This document shows, one piece after another, positions 6,814-11,662 of a stretch of DNA of 11,662 nt. The notes beneath the pieces are model-generated. The model made no database searches and was not told the DNA's origin. It was given only the letters and a program-made list of their open reading frames with translations. Each line of letters begins with the position of its first letter. Position 1 is the stretch's first letter. The stretch spans positions 1 to 11,662 of the forward strand of contig JAKEIB010000285.1 of assembly GCA_022614705.1 (NCBI GenBank), written 5' to 3'. Both the position numbers and the translations under genes were made by a program. Source of the DNA: Planctomycetota bacterium (GTDB lineage: Bacteria > Planctomycetota > Planctomycetia > Pirellulales > Lacipirellulaceae).

Positions 6814-6830
6814 CGCTAAGCGGCAAGCGG
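6814..6830. repeat. CGCTAAGC repeat, copy C, supplying the peptidase stop codon
   Basis: CGCTAAGCGGCAAGCGG, one mismatch from copy B and two from copy A. On the minus strand it encodes the last residues (Leu-Ala-Ala) and the TAG stop of the oligoendopeptidase gene. A partial second copy of GCAAGCGG lies just beside it (6804-6811). Confidence 0.65.
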
Positions 6831-8633
6831 GGGGAGAAGTTCGTCGAGCTCGGCGACGAGGCGCTCGAAGTAGGAGAGGGCCGTTTCCACGGGCGCGGGG
6901 CTGGCCATGTCGACGCCCGCGTCGCGCAGCAGGTCTAGTGGCCATTTCGAGCAGCCGCCTTGGAGGAACGACAGGTAGTCGCCAAGCTCTGTCTTGCCGC
7001 CGGTCAGCACGCGTTCGCTGAGGGCGATCGCTGCCGACAGGCCAGTGGCGTACTTGTACACGTAAAATGCGCTGTAAAAATGCGGGATCCGCAAGCACTC
7101 AAGCTTCAGCTCTTCGTCGACGATGAAATCCGGCCCGAAATAATCGGCGAGCAACTTGCCATGCTCAGTTTTGAGCGTTTCCACCGTGAGCGGTTCGCCC
7201 GCTTCGACCAGCGCGTGCGATATTTTTTCGAACTCCGCGAACATCGTCTGGCGAATGATCGTGCCGCGGATCGAGTCAATCTCGCGATTAATGAGATACG
7301 CCCGCTCCTTATCGCTCTTCGCGCGCTCGAGCAAGTGCCGGCTCAACAGTTGTTCGTTAAACGTGCTTGCGACCTCCGCCACGAAGATCGTGTAGTTGTA
7401 CGACTCGTACGGCTGATGCTTGGCCGAGTAATGGCTGTGCATCGAGTGCCCTGCTTCGTGCGCGAGCGTAAAAACGTGGTCCAACACGTCCGGCTGATAA
7501 TTCATGAGGATGTATGGCCAGCCGTCGTACGAGCCCGAGCTGAATGCGCCGCTGCGCTTACCTTGGTTCGGATAGCGATCGCACCAGCGCCCGTTGAGCC
7601 CGTCGGCCAGCACGCTGCAATATCCGTTGCCGAGCGGTTCGAGCGAAGTGACGACCGCGTCGACGGCCTGCTTCCAGGTGTGCCGCGTATCGAGCTCGCT
7701 CAGAATCGGCACGTACGTATCGTAATGATGAATGTCGCGCAGCCGCATCTTCTTGCGACGCAATTCGAAATAGCGGTACACGGCCGGCATCTTGCCGCGC
7801 ACGGCCGCGATGAGATTGTCGTACACGTCGACCGGCACGTTGTCGTGAAACAGCGATGCCTCGCGCACACTGGGATAGCCGCGGGCCTTGGCATAGTACA
7901 CGTCCTTCTGCACCGAGCTCGAATACGCGGCGGCCAGCGAATTTTCGTGCAGCTTGAACTGATCGTAATACTGATGAAACGCGCGGCGGCGCACGGCCCG
8001 GCTGGGTGAGCGCAGGAAGCTGGAAAACGTCGCGTGCGAAAGCTCAACCGACTCGCCCTTCTCGTTGCGGCACATGCCGAATTTCAAATCGGCGTCCGTG
8101 AGTTGGCGAAACACGCGCCCCGCCGCGCCCGCCATCTCGTGCTGCATCGCCAGCAGCTTCTCTTCGCCGGGACCGAGCGTGTGCGGCTTGTAGCGAATCA
8201 GCCGTTCGAGCTGCAAGCGAAAACGTTGCAACGCTTTGGCCTCCACGTACTCCTTGAGTGTCTTCGCGGACAGCGATAGAATCTCCGGGCGAATAAAACT
8301 CGCAGCCTCGGCCGCCAGCGTGGCCGCGTGCTCGTAGCGGCCGAGCATCCGTTGATAACGGCTGTCGGCCATGTCCTCGGTCGTTTTCAGATGGGCGTAG
8401 GTGCCCAGCCGCTCGCCCGCGCGATCGAAGTCGCTGTCGAAGGCCAAACACTTGGCAAGGGCCGCCGGGCCGTCGCCGAACGTGCCGCGGAACTTTTCGT
8501 AGCGTGGAATCTGTTTTTCCCAGGCGTCAAATGCGCGCTCCCACTCGGCGTCGTTCTTGAACAGGCTGGCGAGGTCCCACGTATCGGCCGCTTTCACCTG
8601 GCTGCGCGTGGGAAGTCTTTTGGTTTTAGACAT
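6816..8633 (-). CDS. pepF: oligoendopeptidase F, zinc metallopeptidase of family M3B
   Basis: A cytoplasmic peptidase of 605 residues, the usual PepF length (about 600), expected to cleave short peptides. The zinc site is complete: H392, E393 and H396 in HEAGH, and E420 in FVAEVASTFNE as the third ligand. The stretch FSSGSYDGWPYILMNY (365-380) and DVFTLAHEAGHSMHSHYS-like context before and after the motif are typical of the family, as is the N-terminal WDLASLF (19-25). There is no signal peptide. The ATG at 8633 fits the family N-terminus, but no clear ribosome binding site precedes it. It stands alone, about 97 bases after the synthase gene on the same strand, with an inverted repeat between them. 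Its last residues and stop come from a repeat (6814-6830). Confidence 0.95.
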   Translation of the reverse strand: MSKTKRLPTRSQVKAADTWDLASLFKNDAEWERAFDAWEKQIPRYEKFRGTFGDGPAALAKCLAFDSDFDRAGERLGTYAHLKTTEDMADSRYQRMLGRYEHAATLAAEAASFIRPEILSLSAKTLKEYVEAKALQRFRLQLERLIRYKPHTLGPGEEKLLAMQHEMAGAAGRVFRQLTDADLKFGMCRNEKGESVELSHATFSSFLRSPSRAVRRRAFHQYYDQFKLHENSLAAAYSSSVQKDVYYAKARGYPSVREASLFHDNVPVDVYDNLIAAVRGKMPAVYRYFELRRKKMRLRDIHHYDTYVPILSELDTRHTWKQAVDAVVTSLEPLGNGYCSVLADGLNGRWCDRYPNQGKRSGAFSSGSYDGWPYILMNYQPDVLDHVFTLAHEAGHSMHSHYSAKHQPYESYNYTIFVAEVASTFNEQLLSRHLLERAKSDKERAYLINREIDSIRGTIIRQTMFAEFEKISHALVEAGEPLTVETLKTEHGKLLADYFGPDFIVDEELKLECLRIPHFYSAFYVYKYATGLSAAIALSERVLTGGKTELGDYLSFLQGGCSKWPLDLLRDAGVDMASPAPVETALSYFERLVAELDELLPPLAA

Positions 8634-8646
8634 CGTTGAACAGATA

Positions 8647-8717
8647 GTTGATAGTTGTTAGTTGATAGTGGCAAGTTGAGGTTGCGAATGAACAACTATC
8701 CACGAACAACTATCAAC
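8647..8717. repeat. inverted repeat between the synthase and peptidase genes
   Basis: GTTGATAGTTGTT (8647-8659) is exactly inverted as AACAACTATCAAC (8705-8717), with 45 bases between. Extra copies of the GATAGTTG word lie at 8643-8650 and, inverted, at 8693-8700, so the arms could pair in more than one register. It follows the synthase stop (8731) and precedes the peptidase start (8633), so it may terminate the first transcript or lie in the leader of the second. Confidence 0.7.
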
Positions 8718-8730
8718 GATCCATAACGAC

Positions 8731-9753
8731 TCACCAGCGCACCAGCGCCGTGCCCCAGGACAGGCCGCCGCCGAAGCCGCACATGAGGAGCAAGTCGCCG
8801 CGTCCGAAGCGGCCGGCCCGCAGCGCTTCGTCGAGCGCGATCGGGACGCTGCCGGCCGACGTGTTGCCGTACCGATCGATGTGCGTTTCGATCTTGCCGC
8901 GATCGATGGCCAGGGCGTCGGCTGCCGCGTCGAGAATGCGAATGTTCGCCTGGTGCAACAGCCACAGCTTCACGTCCGAGGTCTTGCAATTGGCGGCGTC
9001 GAGCACCTGGCGCGTCGAATCTTCCAACAATCGCACGGCCCATTTGAATACGGGCCGGCCGTCCATCTTTACAAAGAACGTCGACGGATCGGTACCGCGG
9101 CCGTTGAGCGGCGCCCTAGAGCCGCCGCCGGGCCGCACCAAAAGCTGCTCGCCCGAACCGTCGGCGCCCAGCGTGTAGGAAACGAGCCCTTGCTCCTGGC
9201 TGCCTTTGCGGAGCAGCACCGCGCCCGCGCCGTCGCCGAACAGGGGATACGTTTTCTTATCGTCGGGGTTCATCACGCGGCTATTCGTATCGGCGCCGAT
9301 CACCAGCGCGCACTTGCTCGAGCCCGTGGCCACGAATTGCATCCCGGTCACCAGCGCGTACATGAACCCCGCGCAGGCGGCCGACAAGTCCATCGCCGCG
9401 CAATTCAGCTTGAGTCGATCCTGTACGGCGGCGGCCGTGGCGGGCAGCAAGTAGTCGGGCGACAGCGTGGCCAGCACGACGAGGTCGATGTCGCCGCGAT
9501 CGACGCCGGCCGCTTTGATCGCGCGCTCGGCCGCCGCCACCGCCATGTCGCTCGTTGAAATCTCGGGCGGCGCGTGGCGGCGTTCGCGAATGCCCGTGCG
9601 CTGGATGATCCAATCGGCGTCGCAACCGAGCGACGCGAGCGCTTCGTTGGTGACGACGTTGTCGGGCACGAAACTCCCGGTGCCGACGATCGCGACGCCG
9701 GTCAATCGCCGCAGCGGCGAGCGCGTGGGAATCAATAATTCGGCGTCACTCAT
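8731..9753 (-). CDS. fabH: 3-oxoacyl-[acyl-carrier-protein] synthase III (beta-ketoacyl-ACP synthase III)
   Basis: A cytoplasmic thiolase-fold enzyme of 340 residues that condenses acetyl-CoA with malonyl-ACP to start fatty acid synthesis. The Cys-His-Asn triad is visible: C127 in DLSAACAGF, H267 in LLHQANIRI and N297 in YGNTSAGSVP. Other family marks are GTGSFVPDNVVTN (24-36), WIIQRTGIRERR (48-59), FGDGAGAVL (172-180) and the terminal GFGGGLSWGTAL (326-337). It is slightly longer than typical FabH, mainly through about 17 residues before LTGVAIVGTG. No ribosome binding site supports the ATG at 9753, so the true start may be a little further in. The usual plsX, fabD and fabG neighbours are absent, so it may be a stand-alone copy. 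A different starter acyl-CoA cannot be excluded. Confidence 0.94.
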   Translation of the reverse strand: MSDAELLIPTRSPLRRLTGVAIVGTGSFVPDNVVTNEALASLGCDADWIIQRTGIRERRHAPPEISTSDMAVAAAERAIKAAGVDRGDIDLVVLATLSPDYLLPATAAAVQDRLKLNCAAMDLSAACAGFMYALVTGMQFVATGSSKCALVIGADTNSRVMNPDDKKTYPLFGDGAGAVLLRKGSQEQGLVSYTLGADGSGEQLLVRPGGGSRAPLNGRGTDPSTFFVKMDGRPVFKWAVRLLEDSTRQVLDAANCKTSDVKLWLLHQANIRILDAAADALAIDRGKIETHIDRYGNTSAGSVPIALDEALRAGRFGRGDLLLMCGFGGGLSWGTALVRW

Positions 9754-9800
9754 GGAAGACTTCGCAATTGCTGACCTGCAAAACGTCGCTGACTTCGCCA

Positions 9801-9839
9801 GAATTCAGCCCGGCACTATCTGAATTCTTGCGAATTCAG
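9801..9839. repeat. GAATTCAG repeats forming a hairpin upstream of the synthase gene
   Basis: CTGAATTC (9820-9827) and GAATTCAG (9832-9839) form an 8-bp stem with a TTGC loop. A further direct copy GAATTCAG lies at 9801-9808. It is 48 to 86 bases upstream of the synthase ATG, where it could be an operator or a leader hairpin. No T-tract follows, so a terminator is less likely. Confidence 0.5.
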
Positions 9840-9926
9840 CTACGGGGTCAAACGGCGACTCAGCCAGATTAAAGTGCTATCAACTTTTGGGCAAGGCCGA
9901 TGCGCAGGTAGCGATACCCATTGTGG

Positions 9927-9986
9927 TGTCACCCCGAGGTCCGCCGAGGCGTGCACGTAGATTCCTCGGCAGACCTCGGAATGACA
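9927..9986. repeat. TGTCA..CCGAGG inverted-repeat element downstream of the sulfatase gene
   Basis: Arms 9927-9949 and 9964-9986 are inverted repeats matching at 20 of 23 positions (TGTCA..CCGAGGTC.GCCGAGG) around a 14-base centre. It lies 49 bases beyond the sulfatase stop. Elements of the TGTCATTCCGAGG type are, from general knowledge, common extragenic repeats in several bacterial phyla. The strong stem could end or stabilise the sulfatase transcript. Confidence 0.7.
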
Positions 9987-10034
9987 AGGGGTTACGGCCG
10001 CAGTCGGTATCACTACCCATGTTTGCCGAACACA

Positions 10035-11533
10035 TTACTTCTCCTTCGCCTTGCCGGCCGGCCGCACTTCGCTGCCGGTTCGGCCGGTCAGCGTGTCGCC
10101 CAAGGCGGCGCGGGCCCGTTCGGCATGCCGCTGGAGCCGGGCCACGACGAGCGGATGCGACGCCGCGACGTCGGTCGTTTCGCCGACGTCGTTCTTCAGA
10201 TCGTACAGCGCCTGGCTTGTTTTCAATTGCGTGTATTGGGTAGGAACTCCGTCGTGTCCGCCAGGTTTGCCGTCGAGACTGCGATACTCGTGCGGAAAGA
10301 CAAGCTTCCACTGGTGGTCGCGCACGGCGCGCAGCTCGCGCCCGTAGTAGCAATAAAACGCTTCATGCGGACTCTTCGCGCCTTCGTCGCCCGCCATGAG
10401 CGGCCAGATATCTTTGCCGTCGATTGCGCGATCGGCGGGCACCTCCGCGCCGATGAGTCGCGCGATCGTGGGAAACAGATCCATCGTCACCGCAAGCTCG
10501 TCGCACTTGGTATCGGCGGGAATCTTGCCGGGCCAGCGCATCACGCACGGCACGCGATAACCGCCTTCCCACATCGTTCCCTTGCCTTCGCGCAGCGGGC
10601 CGGCAGAGCCCGCGTGATTGCCGTAGTTGAGCCACGGTCCGTTGTCGGATGCGAAGACGACAAGCGTATCGTTGTCCAGGTTATTGCGGCGGATCGCATC
10701 CAGAATCTGGCCGACGGACCAGTCGACTTCCATCACGACGTCGCCGAACAAACCGGCGCCGCTTTTGCCGCGAAACTTGTCCGACACGTGCAGCGGCACG
10801 TGCACCATCGAATGCGGCACGTACAGCAGGAACGGCCGCGACTTGTTGCGGTCGATGAAGTCACGGCATGCTCCGTGTACTGCGTGGTGAGTTGCGTCTG
10901 GTCGTGGCTATCGACAATCGGGTCCACCACTTCGTTGTTCTCGATCAGCGGCAACTCGGGGTAACCTTCCTTTTTCGTGCGACCGAGTTGCGGCGAGGAC
11001 GCCAGCTCCGGATGCCGGGGCCACATGTCGTTGGAGTACGGCAGGCCGAAGTATTCATCGAAGCCGTGTTGCAGCGGCAGGAATTTCCTGCGATGCCCGA
11101 GATGCCATTTGCCAAAGATCGCGGTGGCGTAGCCGCGCGACTTGCACAACTCGGCCAGCGTGGTTTCCTTGGCATTGATGCCTTCACGAGCCATGGGCCC
11201 GAGCGCACCGAGGATACTCACGCGCTCCGGATAGCAGCCGGTCATGAGGGCGACGCGCGACGCCGAGCAAACGGCCGTGGCGGCGTGGAAGTCGGTGAAG
11301 ATCCGGCCATCGCGAGCCATGCGATCGAGGTTCGGCGTTTTGTAAGCCGTCGCGCCGAACGGGCCGATGTCGGCGTAGCCCAAGTCGTCGATGAAGATGA
11401 TGACGATATTTGGTGGCCGCGTTGGGTCGAGTTCGCGTGCGTCTTTTGCAAAGCAGGAATTCGTGGTAGACGCCGCAATGAAAAGTGCCGCAATCAAAAC
11501 GAAAACGGGCGCGGGCCGCGTGGCGTTCGTCAT
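10035..11533 (-). pseudogene. secreted arylsulfatase-family enzyme, broken by a one-base frameshift
   Basis: A formylglycine-dependent sulfatase in two frames. The first (11533 to about 10865, 223 residues) has a hydrophobic export signal (residues 8-28, likely cleaved near CFA/KD), the metal ligands D49 and D50 in FIDDLGYAD, the modification site C89 in CSASR followed by LMTG, and K142 and H144 in GKWHLGH. After TEHA the frame turns to nonsense. Homology continues one frame over with DFIDRN, PHSMVHVPLHV, ASDNGPW (about D297 and N298) and GKGTMWEGGYRVP, to a stop at 10035. Restoring one base gives exactly 499 residues plus stop, a normal length. The ATG has GAGG seven bases upstream. The alanine in CSASR replaces the commoner proline. 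The break could be a real mutation or a sequencing error. The sulfate ester substrate cannot be told; no sulfatase-maturing enzyme is nearby. Confidence 0.9.
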
Positions 11534-11540
11534 CGGTGTA

Positions 11541-11544
11541 CCTC
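11541..11544 (-). promoter_or_regulatory. ribosome binding site of the sulfatase gene
   Basis: GAGG on the minus strand, seven bases before the ATG at 11533. It supports that start, which also gives a complete export signal. The 104-bp repeat begins 15 bases further upstream, so any promoter lies inside or beyond it. Confidence 0.55.
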
Positions 11545-11558
11545 AACGGAGTCGAGCC

Positions 11559-11662
11559 TAACAGCCCGTTGAAAAATGTTGTAGCCGGGGTCTGTGACCC
11601 CGGAATCCTCGACGAAAAGCCGGCCTCACAGAGGCCAGCCACAGTTTTTCAACGGACTGCTA
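11559..11662. repeat. 104-bp palindromic element at the right edge
   Basis: The ends TAACAGCCCGTTGAAAAA (11559-11576) and TTTTTCAACGGACTGCTA (11645-11662) are inverted repeats matching at 16 of 18. Inside are two strong hairpins: CCGGGGT/ACCCCGG with a CTGTG loop (11585-11603) and GGCCTC/GAGGCC with an ACA loop (11622-11636). There is no open frame of note and no target-site duplication can be judged, because the window stops at the element's edge. It looks like a non-coding mobile palindromic repeat. Confidence 0.75.

Larger units (their letters stand above)
6036..6815. other. 780-base intergenic region upstream of the nitrate operon
   Basis: It holds the nitrite reductase ribosome binding site, two copies of a 17-bp repeat (6291 and 6364), a 76-bp palindromic element (6704-6779) and a promoter-like sequence (6668-6696). 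GCTTA/TAAGC at 6256-6270 can form a small hairpin around GAAAT, and CAACCG/CGGTTG lies near 6449-6466. Several open frames cross the region on both strands, but none has a recognisable protein, a good ribosome binding site or coding-like codon use. A long structured leader for the operon is possible; I recognise no known riboswitch or small RNA. Confidence 0.6.
9754..10034. other. intergenic region between the sulfatase and synthase genes
   Basis: A gap of 281 bases holding two inverted-repeat elements (9801-9839 and 9927-9986). On the minus strand TTTAAT near 9868 could be a -10 box for the synthase gene, but the only -35 candidate (TTGCCC) is poor and badly spaced. No gene is seen. Confidence 0.5.

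Noticed and set aside
9921..10964. A 347-residue plus-strand frame opposite the sulfatase
   Set aside because: It is an antisense shadow that also crosses an intergenic repeat; the opposite strand has the catalytic motifs of a sulfatase.

Overview
The window looks like chromosomal DNA of a high-GC planctomycete-type bacterium. The case is circumstantial: strongly GC-biased third codon positions, a secreted sulfatase, genes set in isolated short transcription units, and many different short palindromic repeat families filling the gaps between genes. I see no rRNA or tRNA gene, no CRISPR array, no transposase and no phage gene.

Left part (1-6300): a nitrate assimilation operon on the minus strand, read from right to left. 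The order is a ferredoxin-type siroheme nitrite reductase fused to a rubredoxin-like and a Rieske domain (6035-3882), then a molybdopterin assimilatory nitrate reductase (3885-1636), then a NarK/NasA-type nitrate/nitrite major facilitator transporter (1615-290). Together they would import nitrate, reduce it to nitrite and reduce nitrite to ammonium. The first two genes overlap by four bases (GTGA) and the third follows after 20 bases. A short plus-strand coding fragment (23-220) converges on the operon, with a palindromic element between the two gene ends.

Middle (6036-6815): a 780-base gap that holds the nitrite reductase leader, two copies of a 17-bp repeat, a 76-bp palindromic element and a plausible sigma-70-like promoter pointing toward the operon. 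I find no convincing gene in it.

Right part (6816-11662): three further minus-strand genes that look independently transcribed: an M3-family oligoendopeptidase F (8633-6816), a 3-oxoacyl-ACP synthase III (9753-8731) and a secreted sulfatase (11533-10035) broken by a single-base frameshift near 10862/10863. The gaps between them carry further inverted repeats, and the window ends in a 104-bp palindromic element.

Two things stand out. One is the three-module nitrite reductase, which carries its own rubredoxin and Rieske electron-transfer domains. The other is that palindromic repeats do not stay in the gaps: one copy is read in frame as the linker between the rubredoxin and Rieske domains, and others encode the last residues or the stop codon of three genes. 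Two copies of the main element differ by a compensatory base change in their stem, which suggests the fold is kept by selection.
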